Positions 33,368-42,164 of a stretch of 64,000 nucleotides of DNA are shown one piece after another; within the stretch, counting starts at the first letter, position 1, and each line of letters begins with the position of its first letter. The notes under the pieces were generated by a model that was not told the DNA's origin, did not search any database, and was given only the letters and a program-made list of their open reading frames with translations. Made by a program: the position numbers and the translations under genes. Source of the DNA: Eubacterium sp. Lineage in GTDB: Bacteria; Bacillota; Clostridia; Oscillospirales; Acutalibacteraceae. The stretch covers positions 1-64,000 of the forward strand of contig JAFLRY010000002.1 of NCBI GenBank assembly GCA_022511205.1, in the 5' to 3' direction.

Positions 33368-34894
33368 TTATTTAATAATGCTCTCGCCTGTCATTTCCTT
33401 CGGCTGAGGAATACCCATAACCTTTAAGATCGTGGGGGCGATATCGCAAAGTCTGCCGCCCTCGCGCACCTCGCAGGGATGATTCACAACGATGAAGGGC
33501 ACGGGATTGGTGGTGTGCGCCGTGAAGGGCTCGTCGTTTTCATCGAGCATTTTATCGGCGTTGCCGTGGTCGGCGGTTACTAAAAGCACGCCGTCCATTT
33601 CAAGCACCGCTTCTGTAAGAGTGCCTACGCACTCGTCAACCGTTTCAACCGCCTTTATTGCCGCTGGAATAATGCCCGTATGCCCAACCATATCGCAGTT
33701 TGCGAAGTTAACGATAATCACGTCGTACTTACCGCTGCGAACAGCCTCGTTGAGCTTTTCGGATACTCCGGGGGCGCTCATTTCGGGCATTAAATCAAAT
33801 GTGGAAATCTTCGGGGAATCAACGAGGATCCTGTCCTCACCCTCATACTGCTTTTCCTCGCCGCCGTTGAAGAAGAAGGTAACGTGGGCGTATTTCTGCG
33901 TTTCGGCAATTCTGAGCTGAGTTTTGCTGAGGGTGGAGAGATATTCGCCAAGCGTGTTTGTGAGTGCTTCAGGACCGAAAGCTACGTCTACGTTGGGCAT
34001 CTCAGCATCGTACTGGGTCATACAAACGTAGCAAAGCGGGAAGAAGCCGTTTCTTCTCTCGAAGCCCTTGAAATCGGGATCAACGAAGGTTCTGGTGATC
34101 TCTCTTGCGCGATCGGGGCGGAAATTGAAGAAGATAACGCTGTCATTCGCCTGAACTCTGCCGCCCTCGCCGATAACCGTGGGAAGCACGAATTCATCGG
34201 TCAGATGCTTGCCGTCCTCATCAATGGTCTTATAGGATTCCTTTACTGCCGCAACGGCGTCGTCCGCGTGGATACCCTCGCCGTAAACAATGGCCGCGTA
34301 CGCCTTTTCAACACGATCCCAGATGTTATCGCGATCCATTGCGTAAAATCTGCCCATAACGGAAGCGATCTTGCCAACGCCGATCTCCGCCATTTTGGCT
34401 TCAAGCTCCTCGAGATACTCGTAAGCGGAAGCGGGGGGAACATCACGTCCGTCAAGAAGCGCGTGAACGAAAACGTTTTCAACGCCGCTCTTCTTCGCCA
34501 TTTCAAGGATACCGTAAAGGTGCTCCGTGTGGCTGTGAACACCACCTGGGGAAACGAGACCAATCAGGTGAAGTGCTTTATCCTTGGCGTTTTCCATTGC
34601 CTTGCAGAGCGCGGGATTTTCATAAGCCTCGCCGTCCATAAAGGCTTTTGTGATACGGGTGAGGGGCTGATAAACCACTCTGCCCGCGCCGATATTGGTA
34701 TGGCCAACCTCACTGTTGCCCATCTGACCATCCGGCAGACCAACGTCCATACCGGAAGCGCCGATATAAGTCATCGGGCATTCTGCCATCAATCTATCAA
34801 GATTCGGCGTGTTCGCCATTGCGATGGCGTTGCCGTGCGTATCCTCGTTTTTGCCGAAGCCGTCCATTATACATAAAACTACTGGTTTTTTCAT
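33368..34894 (-). CDS. gpmI: 2,3-bisphosphoglycerate-independent phosphoglycerate mutase
   Basis: The enzyme interconverts 3- and 2-phosphoglycerate using two Mn ions. The 508-residue protein has the alkaline phosphatase-fold start CIMDGFG, the phosphoserine in GQMGNSEVGHTNIG, and the metal sites NFANCDMVGHTG and VTADHGNADKM. The track begins 7 codons upstream; ATG at 34894 has GGAGGATAGG before it. It is the third gene of pgk-tpiA-gpmI. Confidence 0.97.
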   Translation of the reverse strand: MKKPVVLCIMDGFGKNEDTHGNAIAMANTPNLDRLMAECPMTYIGASGMDVGLPDGQMGNSEVGHTNIGAGRVVYQPLTRITKAFMDGEAYENPALCKAMENAKDKALHLIGLVSPGGVHSHTEHLYGILEMAKKSGVENVFVHALLDGRDVPPASAYEYLEELEAKMAEIGVGKIASVMGRFYAMDRDNIWDRVEKAYAAIVYGEGIHADDAVAAVKESYKTIDEDGKHLTDEFVLPTVIGEGGRVQANDSVIFFNFRPDRAREITRTFVDPDFKGFERRNGFFPLCYVCMTQYDAEMPNVDVAFGPEALTNTLGEYLSTLSKTQLRIAETQKYAHVTFFFNGGEEKQYEGEDRILVDSPKISTFDLMPEMSAPGVSEKLNEAVRSGKYDVIIVNFANCDMVGHTGIIPAAIKAVETVDECVGTLTEAVLEMDGVLLVTADHGNADKMLDENDEPFTAHTTNPVPFIVVNHPCEVREGGRLCDIAPTILKVMGIPQPKEMTGESIIK

Positions 34895-34971
34895 ATGTCC
34901 TATCCTCCAAAGCAAAGCCCTCCTGCGTATAGGGTGAAATTGAACCCAACAAGAGGACTTGTATAGTTTAA

Positions 34972-35739
34972 TTATTTGCTTGCCGCTTTCACGATAACGG
35001 AGAAATCCTCTGCCTTAAGAGAAGCACCGCCGATAAGTCCGCCGTCTACGTTCTCTTTTGAAAGAAGCTCGTCTGCGTTCTTAGCGTTCATTGAGCCGCC
35101 GTACTGAACTACGAAAGCGTCTGCCGCCGCCTCGCCGTAAAGCTCAGCGATCACCTGACGGATGTAGCCGTTGACCTCGTCTGCCTGATCTGCGGTAGCG
35201 GTCTTGCCGGTGCCGATCGCCCAAACAGGTTCGTAGGCAATGATAATGTTTGCAAGCTCTTCCTCGGTAACGCCCTGAAGCGCGATCTTCGTCTGAAGAC
35301 CTACAACCTCAAAGGTAACGCCCTGCTCTCTCTCAGCAAGAACCTCGCCGACGCAAAGGATAACCTTAAGGCCGTTGTCAAGAGCGGCGCGAACGCGCTG
35401 GTTAACGGTTTCGTTGGTCTCGCCGAAATACTGACGGCGCTCGGAGTGACCGATGATAACATAGGGAACGCCCATAGCCTTGAGCATAGGAGCGGAAACC
35501 TCCGCGGTGAAAGCACCGCTTGCGGCCCAGTGGCAGTTCTGCGCGCCTACCTTGATATTCGTGCCTGCGGTGGCGTCAAGAGCCGTCTGAAGGTCAACGA
35601 AGGGAGTGCAGATAACAACGTCGCAATCCGCATCCGCAACGAGGGGCTTCATTTCGTTGATAAGCTCCACAGCCTCGGCGGGAGTTTTATTCATTTTCCA
35701 GTTACCGGCGATAACTGCTTTACGAAGATTTTTATTCAT
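34972..35739 (-). CDS. tpiA: Triose-phosphate isomerase
   Basis: This 255-residue TIM barrel interconverts DHAP and glyceraldehyde-3-phosphate. It has GNWKMNK (Lys), VIIGHSERRQYFGE (His) and AYEPVWAIGTG (catalytic Glu and loop 6). AGAGG lies before the ATG. It is between pgk and gpmI with short spacing. Confidence 0.98.
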   Translation of the reverse strand: MNKNLRKAVIAGNWKMNKTPAEAVELINEMKPLVADADCDVVICTPFVDLQTALDATAGTNIKVGAQNCHWAASGAFTAEVSAPMLKAMGVPYVIIGHSERRQYFGETNETVNQRVRAALDNGLKVILCVGEVLAEREQGVTFEVVGLQTKIALQGVTEEELANIIIAYEPVWAIGTGKTATADQADEVNGYIRQVIAELYGEAAADAFVVQYGGSMNAKNADELLSKENVDGGLIGGASLKAEDFSVIVKAASK

Positions 35740-35769
35740 TTCATATACCTCTTTTTATTTTTTCACAAA

Positions 35770-36969
35770 TTAGTCTTTATCGTTGAGCGCCGCGATACCG
35801 GGAAGCTCCTTGCCCTCAAGGAATTCAAGGGAAGCGCCGCCGCCGGTGGAAATGTGGCTCATCTTATCGCTGAAGCCAAGCTTCGTAACAGCCGCAACGG
35901 AGTCTCCGCCGCCAACGATCGAGATAGCGCCTGATTCGGCAACAGCGTTAGCAACCGCGATAGTGCCAGCTGCAAAGTTCTCCCACTCGGAAACGCCCAT
36001 AGGACCGTTCCAGATGATCGTGCCTGCGCCCTTGATAGCGTCGGTAAACAGTGCCTGCGTTTTCGGGCCGATGTCAAGACCCATCCATCCGTCAGGGATA
36101 TTGTCACTGTCTACTACCATAGCCTCGGTGTTTTCATCATATTCCTTGCCCAGCTTGTTATCAACGGGGATAAGGAACTTAACGCCCTTAGCCTCTGCGT
36201 CTTTCATCATCTGGCCTGCGTTTTCAACCTGCTCCTCCTCGAGAAGAGAAGTGCCGATATTGTAGCCGAGAGACTTCATAAAGGTGTATGCCATACCGCC
36301 GCCGATGATAAGGGTATCGCACTTTTCAAGAAGATTGGTGATAACGCCGATCTTATCGGAAACCTTTGCGCCGCCAAGAATTGCAACGAGAGGACGCTTA
36401 GGCTCTTCAAGAGCGCCGCCCATAAACTGGATTTCCTTCTGGATAAGATAACCGCAAACGGCGGGAAGATAAGCCGCAACGCCGGTGGTGGAGCAATGGG
36501 CTCTGTGCGCCGTGCCGAAAGCGTCGTTAACGAAGATCTCAGCGAGAGAAGCAAGCTCCTTGGAGAAATTCTCCTCGTTCTTGGTCTCCTCTTTTCTGTA
36601 GCGAACGTTTTCAAGAAGCATAACGTCGCCGTCAGCAAGAGCGGCAGCCATAGCCTTAGCGTTTTCGCCTACAACTTCGGGATCTTCAGCAAGCTTTACC
36701 TCTTTGCCGAGATACTCGGAAAGTCTCTTAGCAACGGGAGCAAGGCTGAATTCGGGCTTGTATTCGCCCTTCGGTCTGCCGAGATGTGAGCAAAGGATAA
36801 CCTTTGCGCCGTTTTCCGCAAGATATTTGATCGTAGGGAGAGCAGCAACGATTCTCTTATCGTTCGTGATCTCGCCGTCCTTGAGCGGAACGTTGAAATC
36901 GCAGCGAACGAGAACCTTTTTGCCTGCTACTTCAATGTCTTCAATAGTCTTTTTATTTAACGCGTTCAT
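35770..36969 (-). CDS. pgk: Phosphoglycerate kinase
   Basis: Pgk makes ATP from 1,3-bisphosphoglycerate. The 399-residue protein has [11 protein letters not shown] near the start, [10 protein letters not shown], the central hinge and the nucleotide-binding GGGDSVAAV near the C-terminus. The track adds 20 codons; ATG at 36969 follows AGAGG. It is the first gene of the operon. Gap and eno, usual partners, are not adjacent. Confidence 0.98.
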   Translation of the reverse strand: MNALNKKTIEDIEVAGKKVLVRCDFNVPLKDGEITNDKRIVAALPTIKYLAENGAKVILCSHLGRPKGEYKPEFSLAPVAKRLSEYLGKEVKLAEDPEVVGENAKAMAAALADGDVMLLENVRYRKEETKNEENFSKELASLAEIFVNDAFGTAHRAHCSTTGVAAYLPAVCGYLIQKEIQFMGGALEEPKRPLVAILGGAKVSDKIGVITNLLEKCDTLIIGGGMAYTFMKSLGYNIGTSLLEEEQVENAGQMMKDAEAKGVKFLIPVDNKLGKEYDENTEAMVVDSDNIPDGWMGLDIGPKTQALFTDAIKGAGTIIWNGPMGVSEWENFAAGTIAVANAVAESGAISIVGGGDSVAAVTKLGFSDKMSHISTGGGASLEFLEGKELPGIAALNDKD

Positions 36970-37017
36970 AATAATACCTCTCTTAAATATTAGTATGTTT
37001 ATTTTTTCACGATAAAT

Positions 37018-37046
37018 ATTATATGCCATCCGCCCGCTAAAATCAA
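37018..37046 (-). promoter_or_regulatory. Sigma-A promoter of pgk-tpiA-gpmI
   Basis: On the minus strand TTGATT (37041-37046) and TATAAT (37018-37023) are 17 bp apart, leaving a leader of about 40 bases. Confidence 0.82.
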
Positions 37047-37120
37047 TACATATTTTTCCATACTATGAATAAATTAAAATTTTAATAATCTGTTAATTTT
37101 ATGCAAAGTATTAAAATTCG

Positions 37121-37150
37121 TTGACAAAACATTATCAACTCTGTTACGAT
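37121..37150 (+). promoter_or_regulatory. Promoter of the glucosaminidase gene
   Basis: TTGACA (37121-37126) is followed after 18 bp by TACGAT (37145-37150). The -10 box is weak. Confidence 0.65.
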
Positions 37151-37194
37151 ATATTTTGCAATTAGAAAAGCTATATTAGAGGTGTTTATCAGTT

Positions 37195-40086
37195 ATGAGT
37201 AAAAAAGTAATCAGCTTTATACTTTCGATAGTTATGATGCTTCTTATAATACAGCCTGCCGCATATGCGGCTCAGGCGGCGGATTATGAAACGGAGCTAA
37301 TTAAAAAGGGCTTTCCGGAGTCCTACATACCCGCGCTTCTTGAACTGCACGAAAAGTATCCCAACTGGAGCTTTGAAGTCCTCGAAGTCGGCGAAAATTT
37401 CACCTCCGCGATCAATAACGAGCGCCAGCCCCATAAGCAGCAGCTTATACAGATTTATTCCGGTAATGACGGATACGGCTACTACTGCACTTGCTCCTCC
37501 TGCTACGTAAACGGCAGCTACGTTATCCGTGAGGGCTCAAACTGGGTTGCGGCGTCTGAGAGCGCGGTTGCGTATTATCTTGATCCCAGAAATTTTCTTG
37601 ATGAGGAGCATATTTTCCAGTTTGAATCAACGGCGTATAATGCCGGCCACACCCAGGAGGGCGTTGAATACATTCTTTCCGGAACTTGGATGTATAACTC
37701 AAATATCACCTACAAGGATAAAAACGGAAAGGAAGTCACCTATAAAGACGCAAACGGAAACACCGTTAAATACTCAAAGGCAATTATGGAAGCCGCAAAG
37801 GGCAGTAACCTCTCGGCATATTATATTGCCTCTAAGATCGTTCAGGAGGTTGGAGGAGCGTCTCCAACTGCCGGCGGCGCCAGCGGCACGTATTCGGGAT
37901 ACCCCGGTATCTATAACTATTATAACATTATGGCAACCGGCGGAGCGGGTGACGGGATCAGATGGGCTTCCGTTTCCCCTGACAGCTGGGTAACAAAGAG
38001 CGGCGTAAATCTTAGAAAGGGTCCGAGCACTTCAACCGAGGCACAGGTAGTGCTTCCCGCAAATACGACTGTAAATTATATTTCCACCACGGCAAGGCAA
38101 TCAGACGGCTATACTTGGGTAAACGTTTCCGTTACCTACAACGGCAAATCCTATACGGGCTATATCCGCTCCGATTACGTTGACCACAAAACCGGAACAG
38201 ATCAGTATAACAGACCGTGGACGAATCCGTATCTCTCGATCATCAACGGCGCTCAGTGGATATCGAACAATTTTGCAACTCAGTTTACGGGCTATTTACA
38301 GAAATTTAACGTAAATCCCGCTTCGGGAACGAAAAAGCATTCACACGAGTATATGGCAAACGTTCAGGCGGCGGCTTCTGAAGCTAAAAAGGCCTATACC
38401 GCCTACAAGAAAGCAAATATGCTTGATGCTCCTACAGTATTTACAATACCGGTATATTACAATATGCCCGTTGGCGAGCTGGCGGCGCCGAGAGACATTT
38501 CCGTCAGCGCAACCGTAACCGGTGTTAAGATAAACTGGAGCAAAGTCTCAGGTGCGGAAAAGTACAGGGTGTTCTATAAAACCGGATCGGGCGGCTGGAC
38601 CAAGATAGATGACACAACCTCTACAAACTACACCTGGACGGGCGCTAAGAGCGGCACGAACTACACCTTTACCGTTAGATGTATTTCAAATGACGGAAAC
38701 ACTTACATGAGCGACTATAATTCCGTAGGCGCAAGCATTACCTATATCGCCGCTCCAAAACTTTCTTCAGTTTCTAACACCGCAACAGGCGTTCAAATCA
38801 ACTGGGAAAAGGTGACCGGGGCTGAAAAATACAGAATATTCTATAAAACCGACTCGGGTAGCTGGACTAAAATTGCGGACACCACTTCCTTAAGCTACAC
38901 TTGGAAGGGCGCGAAGAGCAATACAAAATACACGTTTACCGTTCGCTGCGTAAGCGCTGACGGAAAAGCCTATACGAGTAGCTTTGATTCTGACGGATTA
39001 GGCATTACGGCGGCTGCTAAGCCTGAGGTGTCTGCTGTTTCATTGACAGATAAGGGCGTTAAAATCAGCTGGGGCAAGTTCCAAGATGCTGCAAATTACA
39101 GATTATTCTATAGGGCAAACGGCGAAAGCTCCTGGCATAAGATCGGCGATACTGCTTCCACGAGCTACACGTGGACCGGCGCAAAGAGCGGCACAAAATA
39201 CGATTTTACCGTTCGCTGTATAAGCGCTGACGGCGCAAGCTACACCAGCGGCTACGACGATATTGGAAAGAGCATAAATTATGTTGCCGCGCCGAAAATT
39301 TCGTCGGTAACCAACGACGCAAAGGGCGCTAAGATCACTTGGGGCAAGGTGGCAGGCGCCGCCAAATACAGAGTTTTCTATAAAAACAGTAGCGGAAGCT
39401 GGTCAAAGATAGCTGATACTACCTCCACCAGCTACACTTGGACAGGTGCTAAGAGTTCAACAAAATACACCTTCACCGTTCGCTGCGTATCAAGCGACGG
39501 CAAAACCTATACCAGCTCCTATGATAACACCGGAAAGAGCTTATCGTACATTGCCGCGCCGAAGATCTCATCGGTAGCAAATGATGCGGCTGGCGTTAAG
39601 ATCAACTGGGGAAAGGTGGCCGGAGCTGCTAAGTACAGAGTATTTTACAAAACGGGTAACGGCGGCTGGAAAAAGCTTGGAGATACCACCTCAACAAGCT
39701 ACACCTGGAAAGGCGCCAAGAGCGGAACGAAGTATGCTTTCACCGTTCGCTGCGTATCAAGCGACGGCAGCAGTTACACCAGCGGATACGATAACACCGG
39801 TAAGAGCATAACCTACATCGCCGCGCCGAAGCTTTCATCTGTTTCCAAGACCTCATCGGGAGTTCAAATCAAATGGGGCAAGGTAACAGGCGCCGCGAAA
39901 TACAGAGTTTTCTATAAAACAGGCTCCGGCGGCTGGAAAAAGTTAGCCGACACCACCTCCACAAGCTATACGTGGACCGGCGGCAAGAAAGGCACGAAAT
40001 ATTCGATCACGGTTCGCTGCATAAGCAGTGACGGAAAAACCTACACCAGCGGATACGACAATACAGGGAAATCAGTAACACGATAG
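37195..40086 (+). CDS. Secreted glucosaminidase with SH3b insert and six Fn3 repeats
   Basis: The 963-residue protein has a signal peptide cut after about residue 26 (AYA-AQA). Residues about 35-260 and 340-425 match the two halves of a clostridial endo-beta-N-acetylglucosaminidase domain (YPNWSFEVL; AVAYYLDPRNFL; then RPWTNPYLSIINGAQWI), which cuts peptidoglycan glycan strands. Between the halves is an SH3b domain (VTKSGVNLRKGPSTS, about 265-330). From about residue 430 six fibronectin type III repeats of about 89 residues follow, ending at the C-terminus. There is no sortase motif. It is likely a wall hydrolase for growth or separation. GAGG precedes the ATG. Confidence 0.87.
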   Translation: MSKKVISFILSIVMMLLIIQPAAYAAQAADYETELIKKGFPESYIPALLELHEKYPNWSFEVLEVGENFTSAINNERQPHKQQLIQIYSGNDGYGYYCTCSSCYVNGSYVIREGSNWVAASESAVAYYLDPRNFLDEEHIFQFESTAYNAGHTQEGVEYILSGTWMYNSNITYKDKNGKEVTYKDANGNTVKYSKAIMEAAKGSNLSAYYIASKIVQEVGGASPTAGGASGTYSGYPGIYNYYNIMATGGAGDGIRWASVSPDSWVTKSGVNLRKGPSTSTEAQVVLPANTTVNYISTTARQSDGYTWVNVSVTYNGKSYTGYIRSDYVDHKTGTDQYNRPWTNPYLSIINGAQWISNNFATQFTGYLQKFNVNPASGTKKHSHEYMANVQAAASEAKKAYTAYKKANMLDAPTVFTIPVYYNMPVGELAAPRDISVSATVTGVKINWSKVSGAEKYRVFYKTGSGGWTKIDDTTSTNYTWTGAKSGTNYTFTVRCISNDGNTYMSDYNSVGASITYIAAPKLSSVSNTATGVQINWEKVTGAEKYRIFYKTDSGSWTKIADTTSLSYTWKGAKSNTKYTFTVRCVSADGKAYTSSFDSDGLGITAAAKPEVSAVSLTDKGVKISWGKFQDAANYRLFYRANGESSWHKIGDTASTSYTWTGAKSGTKYDFTVRCISADGASYTSGYDDIGKSINYVAAPKISSVTNDAKGAKITWGKVAGAAKYRVFYKNSSGSWSKIADTTSTSYTWTGAKSSTKYTFTVRCVSSDGKTYTSSYDNTGKSLSYIAAPKISSVANDAAGVKINWGKVAGAAKYRVFYKTGNGGWKKLGDTTSTSYTWKGAKSGTKYAFTVRCVSSDGSSYTSGYDNTGKSITYIAAPKLSSVSKTSSGVQIKWGKVTGAAKYRVFYKTGSGGWKKLADTTSTSYTWTGGKKGTKYSITVRCISSDGKTYTSGYDNTGKSVTR
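38482..40077. repeat. Six tandem Fn3-coding repeats, period about 267 bp
   Basis: Units begin at gcggcgccgagag, gccgctccaaaac, gctgctaagcctg, gccgcgccgaaaa, gccgcgccgaaga and gccgcgccgaagc. Each encodes a core such as AAKYRVFYKTGSGGW followed by KIADTTSTSYTWTGAKSGTK. Repeats 4 to 6 are the most alike, which points to recent internal duplication. Confidence 0.85.
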
Positions 40087-40114
40087 GTTAAGCCATTTAA
40101 CACGCACAACAAAG

Positions 40115-40143
40115 CAGGAAGGCCATGCGCCTTCCTGTTTTTT
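40115..40143 (+). terminator. Terminator of the glucosaminidase gene
   Basis: CAGGAAGG (40115-40122) pairs with CCTTCCTG (40130-40137), followed by six T. Confidence 0.88.
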
Positions 40144-40176
40144 ATTCCCGACCTTTGCAATTTCCGCCGTTTCACG

Positions 40177-40207
40177 AAAAAACACCCCTCCGATACGGAG
40201 AGGTGTT
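40177..40207 (-). terminator. Terminator of pckG
   Basis: AACACCCCTCCG (40181-40192) and CGGAGAGGTGTT (40196-40207) pair with one mismatch; the minus strand continues with TTTTTT. Confidence 0.8.
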
Positions 40208-40218
40208 TTGATTTAATT

Positions 40219-40269
40219 ATTGGTTTTGCCAACAAGGTTCTGCCTTGCGCTTAGCAAGGCAGATTCTCA
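40219..40269. repeat. Family A palindromic repeat beside pckG
   Basis: The sequence attggttttgccaacaaggttctgccttgcgc-ttagcaaggcagattctca holds the stem TGCCTTGC/GCAAGGCA. The end of the repeat supplies the pckG stop codon (TGA in TGAGAATCTGCC on the minus strand). A clear relative lies in tsaD at 42399-42440. Confidence 0.8.
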
Positions 40270-42042
40270 CAGATTTGCTTTAACTGCTTCAAGCTCTGCT
40301 CTGAGCTCTTCGGGAAGCGTATCGCCGAACTTAGCGTAAAGCTCTTCAACGCCCTTGAATTCTTCCTCCCAAGCTTCCTTGTCTACGTCAAGGATCTTAG
40401 CAAGGTCCTCAGTGGTCATATCAAGGCCCTCAAGGTTGATATCCTCGGGATTGGGAAGATAGCCGATAGCAGTCTCCTGAGCGTCTACCTTGCCCTCGCA
40501 ACGGTCGATGATCCAGTCAAGAACACGCATATTGTCGCCAAAGCCGGGCCACAGGAAGTTGCCCTCATCGTCCTTACGGAACCAGTTAACGTTGAAGATC
40601 TTAGGAGCCTTATCGGGATCAAGCGTCTTACCGATCTCGATCCAGTGCTTCCAGTAATCGCCCATGTTGTATCCACAGAAGGGAAGCATTGCCATGGGAT
40701 CGCGGCGAACAACGCCTACTGCGCCGGTGGCGGCGGCGGTGGTCTCAGAGCCCATGATCGAACCTACGAATACGCCGTTGTTCCAGCTCTTTGACTGATA
40801 TACCAGAGGAGTGAGCTTCGCGCGGCGACCGCCGAATACGATAGCGGAGATCGGAACACCCTGAGGATTCTCAAACTCAGAGGAAATGCAGGGGCAGTTC
40901 ACTGCGGGAGCAGTAAATCTTGAGTTGGGATGAGCGCCCTTCTCGGTGGACTCAGCGCCGTTCCAGGGATTGCCCTTCCAGTCGATCGCGTTCGTGGGCG
41001 GATTCTTGTCAAGGCCTTCCCACCAAACGGTGTTGTTATCAAGATTATGGCAAACGTTTGTGAAGATCGTGCCGCTCATGGTTGACTTAAGCGCGTTGGG
41101 ATTTGATTTCATATTCGTGCCGGGAGCAACGCCGAAGAAACCGTTTTCGGGGTTGATCGCGTAAAGACGACCGTCAGGACCTTTTCTGATCCAGGAAATA
41201 TCGTCGCCAACGCACCAAACCTTGTAGCCCTTCTTGAGGTAGCCTTCCGGAGGAATGAGCATTGCAAGGTTGGTCTTACCGCAAGCGCTGGGGAATGCGG
41301 CACAGATGTATTTAACCTCTCCGTTGGGCTTTTCAAGGCCAAGGATAAGCATATGCTCAGCCTGCCACATCTCGTTTTTACCGAGATAGGAAGCTATACG
41401 AAGCGCAAAGCACTTTTTGCCGAGAAGAACATTTCCGCCGTAAGCAGAGTTAACGGAGATAATGGTGTTGTCCTCAGGGAACTGGCAGATCCATCTGTTT
41501 TCGGGATCAACGTTGCACTTGCAGTGCATACCGCGTACCCAATCGTTTGAATCGCCGAGAGAATCGAGAACGGCCTTGCCTATACGGGTCATGATGTTCA
41601 TATTGAGAACTACGTAGATAGAATCGGTGATCTCGATACCGATCTTAGAGAACGGTGAACCAACAGGGCCCATTGAATAAGGGATGATATACATGGTTCT
41701 GCCCTCGTAGGCGCCCGCCGCGATATCATAGAGCATTTTGTATGCCTTTTCGGGATCCATCCAGTGGTTGGTGGGGCCTGCATCCTTCTCGGTCTTGGAG
41801 CAGATAAGGGTTCTGTCCTCAACACGGGCAACGTCGTTTACCGCGGTTCTGTGAAGATAACAGTCGGGAAGAAGCTCCTCGTTGAGCTTTATAAGCTCGC
41901 CGGACTCAACAGCCTCTTTTTTAAGAGCAGCGATCTGCTCGGCAGAGCCATCGATCCATACGATCTCAGACGGCTTTAAAAGTTCAACCTTTTCATCAAG
42001 CCAATCAAGAAGAGATTTATTGTTTGTAAGTGTAGTTTCCAT
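40267..42042 (-). CDS. pckG: Phosphoenolpyruvate carboxykinase, GTP type
   Basis: The enzyme links oxaloacetate and PEP; in gut anaerobes it often runs toward oxaloacetate for fermentation. The 591-residue protein has the kinase-1a loop AFPSACGKTNLAM, the GTP-type motifs VGDDISWIRKGPDG and FGGRRAKLTPLVYQ. ATG at 42042 follows AAAGGAG. Its stop codon lies in a palindromic repeat, so the extreme C-terminus may have been changed by insertion. Confidence 0.96.
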   Translation of the reverse strand: METTLTNNKSLLDWLDEKVELLKPSEIVWIDGSAEQIAALKKEAVESGELIKLNEELLPDCYLHRTAVNDVARVEDRTLICSKTEKDAGPTNHWMDPEKAYKMLYDIAAGAYEGRTMYIIPYSMGPVGSPFSKIGIEITDSIYVVLNMNIMTRIGKAVLDSLGDSNDWVRGMHCKCNVDPENRWICQFPEDNTIISVNSAYGGNVLLGKKCFALRIASYLGKNEMWQAEHMLILGLEKPNGEVKYICAAFPSACGKTNLAMLIPPEGYLKKGYKVWCVGDDISWIRKGPDGRLYAINPENGFFGVAPGTNMKSNPNALKSTMSGTIFTNVCHNLDNNTVWWEGLDKNPPTNAIDWKGNPWNGAESTEKGAHPNSRFTAPAVNCPCISSEFENPQGVPISAIVFGGRRAKLTPLVYQSKSWNNGVFVGSIMGSETTAAATGAVGVVRRDPMAMLPFCGYNMGDYWKHWIEIGKTLDPDKAPKIFNVNWFRKDDEGNFLWPGFGDNMRVLDWIIDRCEGKVDAQETAIGYLPNPEDINLEGLDMTTEDLAKILDVDKEAWEEEFKGVEELYAKFGDTLPEELRAELEAVKANL

Positions 42043-42115
42043 ATTGTTTCTCCTTTATATAGAATACTTTATTGATAAAAATATGTGTTATTTTGCCGCA
42101 ATTTTCATCACCATT

Positions 42116-42143
42116 ATTATAACAGTTTTACGGCAAGTTTCAA
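42116..42143 (-). promoter_or_regulatory. Sigma-A promoter of pckG
   Basis: TTGAAA (42138-42143) and TATAAT (42116-42121) are 16 bp apart on the minus strand. Confidence 0.82.
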
Positions 42144-42164
42144 TAGGCAGAATGTATAATTTAA

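Noticed and set aside
33884-34876. Long plus-strand ORF (330 aa) opposite gpmI
   Set aside because: It is the antisense shadow of a well-supported gene with clear motifs.
38482-40077. Long tandem repeats
   Set aside because: They are Fn3 domain-coding repeats, not a mobile element or CRISPR.
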